Assembly: GCA_958403385.1 (NCBI GenBank)
Contig: CATXXC010000002.1
Location: forward strand, 1 to 64,000
Reading direction: 5' to 3'
Length of the DNA: 64,000 nt
From: an uncultured Collinsella sp.
Lineage (GTDB): Bacteria; Actinomycetota; Coriobacteriia; Coriobacteriales; Coriobacteriaceae
Shown: positions 1-8,335 of the stretch, piece after piece
Numbering within the stretch: the stretch's first letter is position 1
Layout: the number at the start of each line of letters is the position of its first letter
Program-made: the position numbers and the translations under genes
Notes under the pieces: generated by a model
What the model saw: the letters and a program-made list of their open reading frames with translations, nothing else
Database searches by the model: none
What the model was told of the DNA's origin: nothing

Positions 1-1073
1 TGGAGGACGGCACCGCCTACACCTACCTGGTGGACGCCCACTGGTCGCTGGAGCTCAAGAGGACCTACACCTTCGTGAACCTCGCCGATCCCGAGCTCGC
101 CATCGAGTGGCCCATCCCTCTCGACGAGGCCACCGTCTCCGATGCCGACCTCAACCACCCGATGCTCAGGGACGTCGTCCCCATGGCGCCCAAGAGGACG
201 CTCGTCACCGGCTGCAACGGCCAGCTGGGCCATGCGGTGCGCGCGCTCGCCGAGGAGCGCGGCGTGGCGAAGGGCTTCGACTTCTGCGACATCGACACCT
301 TCGACATGTCCGACCCGGACGCCTACTCAAAATACGACTGGTCGCTTTACGGCACCGTGATCAACTGCGGCGCCTACACGGCCGTGGACAGGGCGGAGAC
401 CCCCGAGGGCCGCGTGACCGCCTGGAAGGCCAACGCCGCCGGTCCCGCTCTTCTCGCACGCACCTGCGCCGGGCACGGGATCACCCTCGTCCACGTGTCC
501 TCCGACTACGTCTTCGACGGTACCGCCGAGGTGCATGACGAGGACGAGCCCCTCAGCCCGCTGTCCGTCTACGGCCAGACCAAGGCCGCCGGCGACATCG
601 CCGTGGCCGGGTGCCCGCGCCACTACATCATGCGCTCCAGCTGGGTCATCGGCGAGGGCCGCAACTTCGTCAAGACGATGAAGGGCCTGTCCGACCGCGT
701 CGCCGACCCCGAGGACGGGCTCGAGCAGGTCACGGTCGTTGACGACCAGCTGGGCCGCCTGACCTTCACGCGCGACATGGCCGAGGCCATCTTCCACGTG
801 CTGGGGACGCACGCCCCCTACGGCACCTACGACTGCACCGGCTCCGGCACCGTCAAGTCCTGGGCCGATATCGCCCGCGCCGTCTTCGAGGCCGCCAACG
901 GCAACGGGGACAGGGTCGTGCCGGTATCGACCGCCGACTACTACGCGAGCGCCGAGGGCCCCGTCGCCCCGCGCCCGGTCCACTCCGCGCTCGACCTGTC
1001 CAAGCTCGAGGCTGCCGGCTTCCACATGCCCGACTGGGAGGAAGAGCTGGGGGAGTACATCAAGACGCTCTAG
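1..1073 (+). CDS. Bifunctional dTDP-4-dehydrorhamnose 3,5-epimerase/reductase (3' part)
   Basis: The reading frame is open from position 3, so the gene begins upstream of the window. Residues before about position 200 look like the end of an RmlC cupin epimerase. The rest is an RmlD-type short-chain reductase, with a Rossmann motif TGCNGQLG near 215-240 and the catalytic YxxxK as YGQTK near 570-585. RmlC epimerises and RmlD reduces the 4-keto sugar to dTDP-L-rhamnose, a precursor of surface polysaccharide. The glycan export genes downstream fit that role. A GTG at 30 could be read as a start, but the codons upstream continue the epimerase domain, so it is not the real one. Confidence 0.9.
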   Translation, partial: EDGTAYTYLVDAHWSLELKRTYTFVNLADPELAIEWPIPLDEATVSDADLNHPMLRDVVPMAPKRTLVTGCNGQLGHAVRALAEERGVAKGFDFCDIDTFDMSDPDAYSKYDWSLYGTVINCGAYTAVDRAETPEGRVTAWKANAAGPALLARTCAGHGITLVHVSSDYVFDGTAEVHDEDEPLSPLSVYGQTKAAGDIAVAGCPRHYIMRSSWVIGEGRNFVKTMKGLSDRVADPEDGLEQVTVVDDQLGRLTFTRDMAEAIFHVLGTHAPYGTYDCTGSGTVKSWADIARAVFEAANGNGDRVVPVSTADYYASAEGPVAPRPVHSALDLSKLEAAGFHMPDWEEELGEYIKTL

Positions 1074-1095
1074 GCGCTATTAACTTTTCGAGAGT

Positions 1096-1125
1096 AAAAG
1101 CCGCCGTTCTTTAACGGCGGCTTTT
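1096..1125 (+). terminator. Intrinsic terminator after the rhamnose gene
   Basis: A perfect 13-bp stem (1096-1108 with 1113-1125) has a 4-nt loop and a T run on its 3' side. The A run on the 5' side means it could also work for the convergent glycosyltransferase gene. Confidence 0.85.
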
Positions 1126-1175
1126 CTTGTTGGTGGCTATCTGCGCAGTGGTGCCAATAGTATTTTGCGGAAGAT

Positions 1176-2147
1176 CTACCTCTCGCTTGGCTTGGAAGTA
1201 GGGTGGCCGGGCTGGTCGTCGTAGGCGTATTTGCTGTACACGTTGACCTCCCACTGCTTTTTTTCGACCTTTGCTACAGAATCTAGGATGAAGCCGGTCG
1301 CAAGGCTCAGGCCGCACAGGAACATAAACGAGGCGGCGAGCATAGCGGTGGGGAAGCGCGGGACGAGGCCGGTCTGGAAATATTCGACAACGATGGGCAT
1401 GCCCAGGGCGAGGCCGAATACCGCGAACAGAAGCGCTACGAGGCTGAAGAACTTCAGCGGGCGGTAGTCCTTGAACAGCGTGCCGATCATCGCAACGACT
1501 TTAATGCCGTCGCTCACTGTGTTGAGTTTGGACTCGGAACCCTCGGGACGGTCGCGGTACTCGATGGGCACATCTTTGATGCGCCAGCGGTGGTCGACGG
1601 CGTGGATCGAGAGCTCGGTTTCGATCTGAAAGCCCTCGGAAAGCACTGGGAAGGTTTTAACGAACGGGCGGCTCATGGCGCGGTAGCCGGTCATGACGTC
1701 ATCGAAGCTGTAGCCATAGATCAACTTGATCATGGCGCGGACCAGATTGTTGCCAAAGCCGTGGAAGGCGCGCTTGTTTTCCTCGGCGTAGGTGCCGTTT
1801 GAAAGGCGATCGCCTACGGTCATGTCGGCCGTACCGTTAAGGATGGGCTCGCAGAGGGCCTTGGCCGCCTCGGCGGGGTAGGTGTCGTCGCCGTCGACCA
1901 TCAGGTAGCAATCGGCGTCGATGTCGCGAAACATCTGGCGGCATACGTTGCCCTTTCCCTGACGGGGCTCAAAGCGGACCGTGGCGCCGTGCTCGGTGGC
2001 GATGCGTGAGGTATCGTCCGACGAGTTGTTGTCATAGACATAGACCGTCGCTTGCGGAAGCTCGCGGTGAAAGTCGTCGATGACTTTGCCGATCGTGGGC
2101 GCTTCGTTGTAGCAGGGGATGATGACGGCGATGGATTCAGAATTCAC
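1176..2147 (-). CDS. Family 2 glycosyltransferase, membrane-anchored
   Basis: This 323-residue protein has a GT-A nucleotide-sugar domain at residues 1-230. It begins with VIIPCYNEAPTIG and carries a DxD-like metal site in VDGDDTYPA. Two hydrophobic segments follow at about 235-260 and 270-292, then a short polar tail. The layout resembles dolichyl-phosphate mannose synthase-like or polyprenyl-phosphate glycosyltransferases (GtrB type), which load sugar onto a lipid carrier at the membrane. It converges on the rhamnose gene and diverges from the ABC exporter. The sugar substrate cannot be told from sequence. Confidence 0.85.
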   Translation of the reverse strand: MNSESIAVIIPCYNEAPTIGKVIDDFHRELPQATVYVYDNNSSDDTSRIATEHGATVRFEPRQGKGNVCRQMFRDIDADCYLMVDGDDTYPAEAAKALCEPILNGTADMTVGDRLSNGTYAEENKRAFHGFGNNLVRAMIKLIYGYSFDDVMTGYRAMSRPFVKTFPVLSEGFQIETELSIHAVDHRWRIKDVPIEYRDRPEGSESKLNTVSDGIKVVAMIGTLFKDYRPLKFFSLVALLFAVFGLALGMPIVVEYFQTGLVPRFPTAMLAASFMFLCGLSLATGFILDSVAKVEKKQWEVNVYSKYAYDDQPGHPTSKPSER

Positions 2148-2262
2148 TCAATGCTCCTTATACGTTCAATCCTTGAAAGTATAGCCGTTTGGGCTTGGCA
2201 TCCTAAGATGTGGGTTAGTTCTCCAGTTTTGTTGCGCGAATCGTTTGCATGGCCGTCGGGTC

Positions 2263-2299
2263 TATACTGTTCGTTTGTCAACGATTACGAGTAAAGGAG
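2263..2299 (+). promoter_or_regulatory. Candidate promoter and RBS for the polysaccharide exporter
   Basis: A TATACT -10 box lies at 2263-2268; the -35 is weak. AAGGAG at 2294-2299 is 8 nt before GTG 2308. This placement makes in-frame codons upstream of 2308 untranslated leader. Confidence 0.45.
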
Positions 2300-2307
2300 T
2301 TGCATCC

Positions 2308-3153
2308 GTGTCGGATCAGACAAAGCAACAAGAAACTCGCAGTCTGCCTGCGACGTTTGCTAAGAACGAATTTGAGAAGGACGCGTTTATCCTTCGTCAG
2401 CTGGTTACCAAGGATTTTAAGATCAAGTATCGCCGTAGCGTTCTGGGCGTCGCATGGTCGGTGCTCAACCCGCTGCTGATGATGATCGTCATGGCCATCG
2501 TGTTCTCGACGATTTTTGGCCAGGGTCGCAATGGCTCAATGACGCCCGAGATGTACCCGCTGTACTTGATCGTGGGTAACATTACCTTTGCCGTCATGTC
2601 CGAGTCTACGAACCAGGCCCTGACGTCGATCGTGGGCGCTGCCCCTCTGCTCAAGAAGGTTAAGGTGCACCGCTGGGTCTTCCCGGTGCAGAAGGTGCTC
2701 TTCTCGCTGGTCAACTTTGCCTTCTCGCTGGTCGCCGTCGCCATCGTCATGCTGTGGTTCCGCGTTATGCCTTCTTGGCACCTGATTCTGCTGCCGGTTT
2801 GCCTGCTGCTGCTTATGTGCTTCTGCATGGGGCTGGGCATGATGCTCTCTGCCCTTACGGTCTTCTTCCGCGACGTTATGCATCTGTGGAGCGTCGTCAT
2901 TACGGCGTGGACTTACATTACGCCCATCTTCTGGACGACTGACTATATTGCGCAAATGCCGCATCTCGTGCGTATCTTGATGTATGCGAACCCCATGTTC
3001 AACTACCTGCAGTTTATGCGCGATATCTTCCTGTTCCAGACTACGCCCTCGCTTATGACGTTTGGTATGTGCGTTGCCTGGGCGGTTCTTGCGCTTATTA
3101 TTGGCTATACCGTGTTCCATAAGTCCGAGCGCAAGTTCATCCTCTACATCTAA
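2308..3153 (+). CDS. Polysaccharide ABC transporter permease (Wzm/TagG type)
   Basis: The protein has 281 residues from GTG 2308. That start is chosen for the AAGGAG 8 nt upstream; the frame could open earlier at 2245 but that codon precedes the likely promoter. A cytoplasmic N-terminus is followed by about six membrane segments, the ABC-2 type transporter pattern. The motif VTKDFKIKYRRSVLGVAWS is typical of O-antigen, teichoic acid and capsule exporters. It pairs with the ATPase 11 nt downstream to flip a lipid-linked glycan across the cytoplasmic membrane. Confidence 0.9.
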   Translation: MSDQTKQQETRSLPATFAKNEFEKDAFILRQLVTKDFKIKYRRSVLGVAWSVLNPLLMMIVMAIVFSTIFGQGRNGSMTPEMYPLYLIVGNITFAVMSESTNQALTSIVGAAPLLKKVKVHRWVFPVQKVLFSLVNFAFSLVAVAIVMLWFRVMPSWHLILLPVCLLLLMCFCMGLGMMLSALTVFFRDVMHLWSVVITAWTYITPIFWTTDYIAQMPHLVRILMYANPMFNYLQFMRDIFLFQTTPSLMTFGMCVAWAVLALIIGYTVFHKSERKFILYI

Positions 3154-3164
3154 GGAGTGCTGTG

Positions 3165-3932
3165 ATGACTGAATCTGTTGTTGATTACAGCGAGCAGCCT
3201 CTGGCTGTCGAGGTCGACGACGTTACCATGATCTTTAACATGGCGTCCGAGTCGCTGACCAACCTCAAGGAGTACTTCATTAAGCTTGCCAAGCATGAGT
3301 TGTTCTTTGAGGAGTTTAGGGCGCTTAAGCATATCTCGTTTGACATTCATCGTGGCGAGGTCGTGGGTCTGGTCGGCACCAATGGCTCCGGCAAGTCTAC
3401 GATGCTCAAGATTATCGCTGGCGTGCTTGAGCCAAGCGAGGGCAGCGTTAAGGTGCACGGTAACATCGCGCCGCTGATTGAGCTTGGTGCTGGTTTTGAC
3501 CCCGAGCTGACCGCCCGCGAGAACATCTATCTGAACGGCGCCCTGCTTGGCTATACCAAGGAGTTCATCGACGCCAACTTTGACGGCATTATCGAGTTCG
3601 CTGAGCTGCAGAACTTTGTCGACATGCCGCTTAAGAACTTCTCCTCGGGCATGGTGGCGCGTATTGCCTTTGCAATCGCGACGATCACCGAGCCCGATAT
3701 TCTGATCGTTGACGAGACGCTGTCCGTCGGCGATGTGTTCTTCCAGCAAAAGTGCGAGGCGCGTATTCAGCACTTTATCCAGAGCGGCGACGTGACGGTT
3801 CTGTTCGTTTCGCACTCCATGGAGCAGGTTGAGCGCATCTGCCAGCGCGCCGTTTGGATTGAGAAGGGCGACCTTCGCATGGACGGCCCGGTTGATGAGG
3901 TCTGCAAGGCGTACCGCGAGCAGTTCAACTAG
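3165..3932 (+). CDS. Polysaccharide ABC transporter ATP-binding protein (Wzt/TagH type)
   Basis: This 255-residue ABC ATPase has Walker A GTNGSGKST, signature NFSSGMVARIAFA, Walker B ILIVDETLSVGD and a switch His in VSHSM. ATG 3165 is preferred over GTG 3162 because AAGGAG ends 7 nt before it. It stops after the nucleotide-binding fold, so it lacks the C-terminal sugar-binding domain of E. coli O9a-type Wzt. Export is therefore probably not controlled by recognition of a capped chain end. It forms an operon with the permease. Confidence 0.9.
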   Translation: MTESVVDYSEQPLAVEVDDVTMIFNMASESLTNLKEYFIKLAKHELFFEEFRALKHISFDIHRGEVVGLVGTNGSGKSTMLKIIAGVLEPSEGSVKVHGNIAPLIELGAGFDPELTARENIYLNGALLGYTKEFIDANFDGIIEFAELQNFVDMPLKNFSSGMVARIAFAIATITEPDILIVDETLSVGDVFFQQKCEARIQHFIQSGDVTVLFVSHSMEQVERICQRAVWIEKGDLRMDGPVDEVCKAYREQFN

Positions 3933-3986
3933 GTTATAATTACTAGCGCCTGGCACGCGTGCGCGTGCTTGGGCGTGCGGTTATTT

Positions 3987-4063
3987 GCTCCATTAGCTCA
4001 GTTGGATAGAGCAGGGGACTTCTAATCCCAAGGTCGACGGTTCGAATCCGCCATGGAGCACCA
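3987..4063 (+). tRNA. tRNA-Arg (anticodon UCU)
   Basis: A full 77-nt cloverleaf has acceptor GCTCCAT/ATGGAGC, D-arm GCTC/GAGC, anticodon loop CTTCTAA (anticodon TCT, reads AGA), T-arm with TTCGAAT, and encoded CCA. A TATAAT at 3935-3940 may be its -10 box. Confidence 0.95.
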
Positions 4064-4072
4064 TCGTTTATT

Positions 4073-4105
4073 AAGCCCAGACCGCTTGGTGGTCTGGGCT
4101 TTTTT
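4073..4105 (+). terminator. Intrinsic terminator after tRNA-Arg(UCU)
   Basis: An 11-bp stem AAGCCCAGACC/GGTCTGGGCTT is followed by a T run. It may also stop the convergent aro operon. Confidence 0.85.
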
Positions 4106-4167
4106 CATCTTGTGTGTTGCTGGAGCCGAGCGCGAGCAAGCCGCTGCTGTTTGTTGGGGTTGGCATT

Positions 4168-4605
4168 TTACTTTTCGAGATGCTCTTTCAGCAGCTCCAA
4201 CGCGTGGGCGTAGCCCTTCAGGCCCTCTCCGGTGATGGTGGCGAAGCAGGCCAGACGGGCGTAGCTCACCTGGCGGAAGTCTTCGCGGGTCTCGACTGCG
4301 CTAATGTGGACCTCCACAGCCGGGATGGCGACGGCTTTGAGCGCGTCCAGGATGGCCACGCTTGTGTGCGTGTAGGCGGCCGGGTTGATGACGATGCCGT
4401 CGACCTTTCCGTAAGCCTCCTGGATCTTGTCGACGATGCTGCCCTCGTGGTTAGACTGGAAGACCTCGACCTCGTCGAAGCCCTGTGCGGCACCCGCTTC
4501 CTGGCAGATCTGCACTAAGCGATCGTAGTTGTCGCTGCCGTAGATGCCTGGCTCGCGAATGCCGAGCATGTTGAGGTTGGGGCCGTTGATGACGAGTGCT
4601 TTCAT
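4168..4605 (-). CDS. aroQ: 3-dehydroquinate dehydratase, type II
   Basis: This 145-residue type II enzyme converts 3-dehydroquinate to 3-dehydroshikimate as a dodecamer. It shows the family N-terminus LVINGPNLNMLGIREP, the catalytic Tyr in IYGS, NPAAYTHTS and the catalytic His in VEVHIS. The start at 4605 is chosen because of AAGGAAG just upstream. The frame stays open to 4704, but that stretch is the long inverted repeat. It is the last gene of the aro operon. Confidence 0.95.
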   Translation of the reverse strand: MKALVINGPNLNMLGIREPGIYGSDNYDRLVQICQEAGAAQGFDEVEVFQSNHEGSIVDKIQEAYGKVDGIVINPAAYTHTSVAILDALKAVAIPAVEVHISAVETREDFRQVSYARLACFATITGEGLKGYAHALELLKEHLEK

Positions 4606-4626
4606 GGTTGCTTCCTTTGCGGTTGG

Positions 4627-4667
4627 AAAACCACCACAAAGGTGCCTGTCCCCTTTGTGGTGGTTTT
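4627..4667. repeat. Perfect 16-bp inverted repeat between aroE-aroK and aroQ
   Basis: The arms at 4627-4642 and 4652-4667 are exact reverse complements separated by 9 nt. On the minus strand the right arm ends in TTTT, so it could act as a leaky terminator or mRNA processing site before aroQ. The loop and arm contain GGGGACAGGCACC, which looks like an interspersed REP-type element. Confidence 0.8.
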
Positions 4668-4669
4668 GG

Positions 4670-5920
4670 TTAGAGAGCGGGTGGGAGGGTGTCGAGGAGG
4701 GCATGGGCGGTGTTGGCGGCGCAGTCGCGTGAGTCGATGATGTAGTCGGCCCAGGCGCGGTAGCGCGGCATACGCTGCTCGGCCAGCTTGTCGATGCCGT
4801 CGCGCGCGGTGATGGGGCGGCCCTTGTGGGCGAGCTCGTCGAGCTTGCGGTTGAGCATCACGATTTGGCTGTTTTGGTGCAGCAGAGGGTAGTTCTCGTC
4901 GCGCGTAACCACGCCGCCGCCGGTGGAGAGCACCAAGCCGCTGCGCTTGGAGATGTCGGCCAGCGCTGCCGTCTCCTGCTCGCGGAAGGCCGCCTCGCCG
5001 CACTTGATGATAAAGTCGGCGCAGGGCATGCCCAGGCGCTCCTCGAGGGCGCGATCGAGATCGATGTGCTCGCGGCCCGTGAGCTGGGCGATCTGCTCGC
5101 CCACGCGGGTCTTGCCCGAGCCCGGCATGCCGATCAGCGCGATGTTCTGTTCGCGGCGTGACAGGCGCTCCGTTACGTCCAGGATCCTCTCGCGCGGGGT
5201 GGCTTTGCCGGTATAGCGCTCGACAGCTTGTGCCGCCTGGGCAACAAGCATAAGCAGGCCGCCGATGCAGGGGATGCCGCGGCGCTCGGCCTCGAGCATC
5301 AGGCCCGTGCGGGCGGGGTTGTAGACAATGTCGATGACGCCCTCGAGCGCATCGAGGCCTTCGAGCGTGCAAGGCGCGTCGGGGCAATGGGGGAACATGC
5401 CGGCGGGCGTGCAGTTGACGAGTAGGGAGGCGTCGGACTGCTGCGCGATATTGTCGTAGTTGACCTCGCTCGTGCGACCCACGGGTACGACGATGGCGCC
5501 CATGTCTCCCAGCACCATACTTGCCGTGGTGCCGGCGCCGCCGGTGGCACCGAGCACGAGGGCCTTCTTGCCGGCAACCTCAACGCCCAACTCCTCGACC
5601 AGGCACTGGAAACCGAAGTAGTCAGTATTATCGCCGTGCAGGCGGCCGTCGGGCAGGCGCGTGATGGTGTTGACGTTGCCCATGCGCTCGGCGAGCGGGC
5701 TCAGCTCGTCCAGGTATTCCACGACGGCGCGCTTGTAGGGGATGGTCACGTTGGTGCCCTCCCATTCGTCGCCCGTCATAAAAGCCTCAAGATCCTCGGG
5801 CTCGCGCTCAAAACGCACGTACTCAAGCCCCGCCAGCTCCTTGTAGATGGTCGGGGTGTAGCTGTGGCCCAGCACGCGGCCCAGCACGCCGTAGGGGCGG
5901 GTTGCGGCGGTATCGGTCAT
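4670..5920 (-). CDS. aroE-aroK: Fused shikimate dehydrogenase-shikimate kinase
   Basis: The 416-residue protein carries two consecutive pathway enzymes. Residues 1-255 are AroE-like: GRVLGHSYTPTIYK substrate site, NVTIPYK, GDNTDYFGF and the NADP-binding GATGGAGTTAS. Residues 260-416 are a shikimate kinase: P-loop GMPGSGKT, the shikimate-binding DLD, R in AAFREQE, GGG in LSTGGGV, and a lid GRPI. Fusion would couple reduction of dehydroshikimate to its phosphorylation. Its ATG touches the pheA stop codon. Both halves keep their key residues. Confidence 0.93.
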   Translation of the reverse strand: MTDTAATRPYGVLGRVLGHSYTPTIYKELAGLEYVRFEREPEDLEAFMTGDEWEGTNVTIPYKRAVVEYLDELSPLAERMGNVNTITRLPDGRLHGDNTDYFGFQCLVEELGVEVAGKKALVLGATGGAGTTASMVLGDMGAIVVPVGRTSEVNYDNIAQQSDASLLVNCTPAGMFPHCPDAPCTLEGLDALEGVIDIVYNPARTGLMLEAERRGIPCIGGLLMLVAQAAQAVERYTGKATPRERILDVTERLSRREQNIALIGMPGSGKTRVGEQIAQLTGREHIDLDRALEERLGMPCADFIIKCGEAAFREQETAALADISKRSGLVLSTGGGVVTRDENYPLLHQNSQIVMLNRKLDELAHKGRPITARDGIDKLAEQRMPRYRAWADYIIDSRDCAANTAHALLDTLPPAL

Positions 5921-7066
5921 CTAGAGCACCTCCGTGTAGCTGCCAAAGTAGGTGAAGCTCTCGCATACGTCGTCGATCGAATCGAGCAGGTCGTCGAGGG
6001 CCTTGCTGCCAAAGGGACAGTCCAGGTCAAAGTAGAACATAAACTCAAAGTCGCGACCGGGGATGGGGCGGCTCTCGAGCTTGATGAGGTTGATGTTGAG
6101 TGCGTAGAAGCGCTCGAGCACGCGATAGAGGGCGCCCGGCTCGTTGGCCGTGGTGATCATGAGCGAGGTACGGTTGGCACCGGGATAGACGCGTGGCTCG
6201 CGGCTGATGACGACAAAGCGCGTGTAGTTGTTGTCCGAGTCCTGGATGTTGGACTCCAGCACCTCCAGGCCATAGAGTGCCGCGCAGCTGCGCGATGCGA
6301 TGGCGGCAACATCGGTGCGGTCGGAATTGGCGACCATCTCGGCCGACATGGCGGTGTTGGGGTACTTGGTGGCGTGCAGGTCGTGGGACTCGATAAAGCC
6401 CGCACACTGGGCAATGGCTTGGCCGTGGCTGTAAACCTCGCGCACGTCGGCGAGCTTGGTGCCGGGCTTGACGAGCAGATTGTGGTCGATCTTGAGGCGC
6501 AGCGAGCGCACGATGTGGAAATCGAACTGGGCGAGCAGGTCGTAGACGGCGTTGACCGATCCGGCAGTTGAGTTTTCGATGGGCAACACGCCAAACTCGC
6601 AGAAGCCGTCGCGCACAGCGCGCATAACGCCTTCGAAGGTCTCGAAAAACGCGATGTCGGGCACGTCGAAGAGCTTGCACGCGGCTATCTGGCTATAGGC
6701 ACCTTCTACGCCCTGGCAGGCAACGGTGGCCGTTTGAGGGAAGGGCGTGTCGGAGGCTGCAGCCGTGGCGTGGGCCTTTTGCGAGACGGTGATGCCCTTG
6801 AGCTCGTTGATGTAGCGCTGCTGCTCGGCTTTGCTCATGCTCATGAGGAGACGGAACAGGGTGATGGTCTGCGCCTCGTAGCGCTCGGGCGCGCGGCTGG
6901 CGAGGTTGTTGAGTTTTGAGCGCTCGCGGGCGGGGTCAAAGACGGCCTTGCCCATCTCGATCTTTGATTTGGCGACCTCGGTGGCAATGTCCATACGCTC
7001 GACAAAGCTGTTGAGGAGCGTGGTGTCGATGCCATCGATGGCCTGGCGGATGTCAGCAAGGTCCAT
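5921..7066 (-). CDS. pheA: Bifunctional chorismate mutase/prephenate dehydratase
   Basis: This 381-residue P-protein has an AroQ-type chorismate mutase at about 1-90 (IDTTLLNSFVERM), a prephenate dehydratase at about 110-285 with the catalytic TRF in NNYTRFVVIS, and a C-terminal ACT domain at about 295-375. The ACT motif LESRPIPG is the phenylalanine-binding signature, so feedback inhibition by Phe is expected. AAAGGGG precedes ATG 7066. It is separated from aroC by the 37-bp inverted repeat. Confidence 0.95.
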   Translation of the reverse strand: MDLADIRQAIDGIDTTLLNSFVERMDIATEVAKSKIEMGKAVFDPARERSKLNNLASRAPERYEAQTITLFRLLMSMSKAEQQRYINELKGITVSQKAHATAAASDTPFPQTATVACQGVEGAYSQIAACKLFDVPDIAFFETFEGVMRAVRDGFCEFGVLPIENSTAGSVNAVYDLLAQFDFHIVRSLRLKIDHNLLVKPGTKLADVREVYSHGQAIAQCAGFIESHDLHATKYPNTAMSAEMVANSDRTDVAAIASRSCAALYGLEVLESNIQDSDNNYTRFVVISREPRVYPGANRTSLMITTANEPGALYRVLERFYALNINLIKLESRPIPGRDFEFMFYFDLDCPFGSKALDDLLDSIDDVCESFTYFGSYTEVL

Positions 7067-7095
7067 AGGGACCCCTTTCGTGAATCGTTGTGCGG

Positions 7096-7222
7096 GGGTA
7101 GTTAATTTGGGACGGGGCTATTTTAGCTACCCTTTGACTGTCGGCGAATCGATGGGTGCCAGGGCAAATATGAACCGGTATATGGGGGTAGCTAAAATAG
7201 CCCCGTCCCAAATTAACTACCC
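7096..7222. repeat. Perfect 37-bp inverted repeat pair between aroC and pheA
   Basis: Arms 7096-7132 and 7186-7222 are exact reverse complements across a 53-bp spacer. Each arm also has its own short terminal palindrome (GGGTAG/CTACCC), so the pair resembles a REP doublet (BIME-like). It fills most of the 170-bp aroC-pheA gap and would fold into a large hairpin in the operon mRNA. Confidence 0.9.
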
Positions 7223-7236
7223 TTGGGGTGGGTGGA

Positions 7237-8334
7237 CTAAAGCTGGGCGGCGTCCTCGAGGAGGGCGTCCCAAATCGCGAGGGCAGCTGCTGCTTCGGCA
7301 ACGGGGACGGCTCGGGGGACGATGCAGGGATCGTGACGACCGTGGACCGAGAGTTGGGCGTTTTCCATGGTGTCCATGTCTACGGTCTGCTGCTCGCGGC
7401 CAATTGAGGGCGTCGGCTTTACGGCCATACGCCACATGACGGGCGCGCCGGTGGAGATGCCGCCCAGGATGCCGCCGGCGTTGTTGGACTCGACCGCAAT
7501 CTCGCCGGTCTCGGCATCAACGCGATACGGGTCGTTGTTCTCGCTGCCGCGCATGGCGGCCACGGCAAAGCCCATGCCAAACTCCACGCCCTTTACGGCG
7601 GGAATGCCAAACGCGATCTGCGCGATGCGGTTCTCGATGCCGTCGAACATGGGGTCACCAATGCCCGCGGGAAGCCCATAGATGCCGCACTCCACGATGC
7701 CGCCGATGCTGTCGAGTTCATCGCGCGCGGCCAGAATTTCCTCGCGCATGCGACCGGCAGCGGCGGCGTCGATGCAGGGCAGATCGTTCGTAAGGATCGC
7801 CTTGCGGTCGGCCGCGCGATAGACCATGTCGTCCATGGGCAGGTCGGAGATGCCGCCGATCTGCGCGACGTGCGCCATGACCTTGATGCCACGGGCCTCG
7901 AGCGCCTGCAGCGCGATGCCGCCGGCGATGCATAGGGGAGCCGTTAGGCGGCCGGAGAAGTGCCCACCGCCCGCGACGTCGTGCATGTTGTGGTACTTCA
8001 AGCGCGCAGGGAAGTCCGCATGTCCCGGACGGGGCTTGCGGCGCAGCTCGGAGTAATCCTTGGAGCGCGTGTTGGTGTTCTCGATAATCGCGGCGAGGGG
8101 TGCGCCGGTGGTATGTCCATCAACCACACCGGCGATGATATGCGCGGCGTCGGCCTCGCGACGTTTGGTCGCGGTCTCGTCGCGACCGGGGGCGCGACGG
8201 TCAAGGAAGGCCTGCAGCTGCTCCTGGTCCACGGCGATACCTGCCGGAATGCCATCGAGCGAGCAGCCGATAGCGGGGGAGTGCGACTGGCCGAAGATGC
8301 TTAAGTGCAAGACGTTGCCAAAGGTCGAGGACAT
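7237..8334 (-). CDS. aroC: Chorismate synthase
   Basis: The 365-residue FMN-dependent enzyme makes chorismate from EPSP. Family signatures are GQSHSPAIGCSLDGIPAG at the N-terminus, RPGHADF near 100, and GGHFSGRLTAPLCIAGG. Its ATG lies one nucleotide after the aroA stop, and its AGGAGGAA RBS is inside the aroA end, indicating translational coupling. Confidence 0.95.
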   Translation of the reverse strand: MSSTFGNVLHLSIFGQSHSPAIGCSLDGIPAGIAVDQEQLQAFLDRRAPGRDETATKRREADAAHIIAGVVDGHTTGAPLAAIIENTNTRSKDYSELRRKPRPGHADFPARLKYHNMHDVAGGGHFSGRLTAPLCIAGGIALQALEARGIKVMAHVAQIGGISDLPMDDMVYRAADRKAILTNDLPCIDAAAAGRMREEILAARDELDSIGGIVECGIYGLPAGIGDPMFDGIENRIAQIAFGIPAVKGVEFGMGFAVAAMRGSENNDPYRVDAETGEIAVESNNAGGILGGISTGAPVMWRMAVKPTPSIGREQQTVDMDTMENAQLSVHGRHDPCIVPRAVPVAEAAAALAIWDALLEDAAQL

Positions 8335-8335
8335 G

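Noticed and set aside
2245..2307. Upstream start for the ABC permease adding 21 residues
   Set aside because: It precedes or overlaps the likely -10 box and has no RBS; GTG 2308 has AAGGAG at good spacing.
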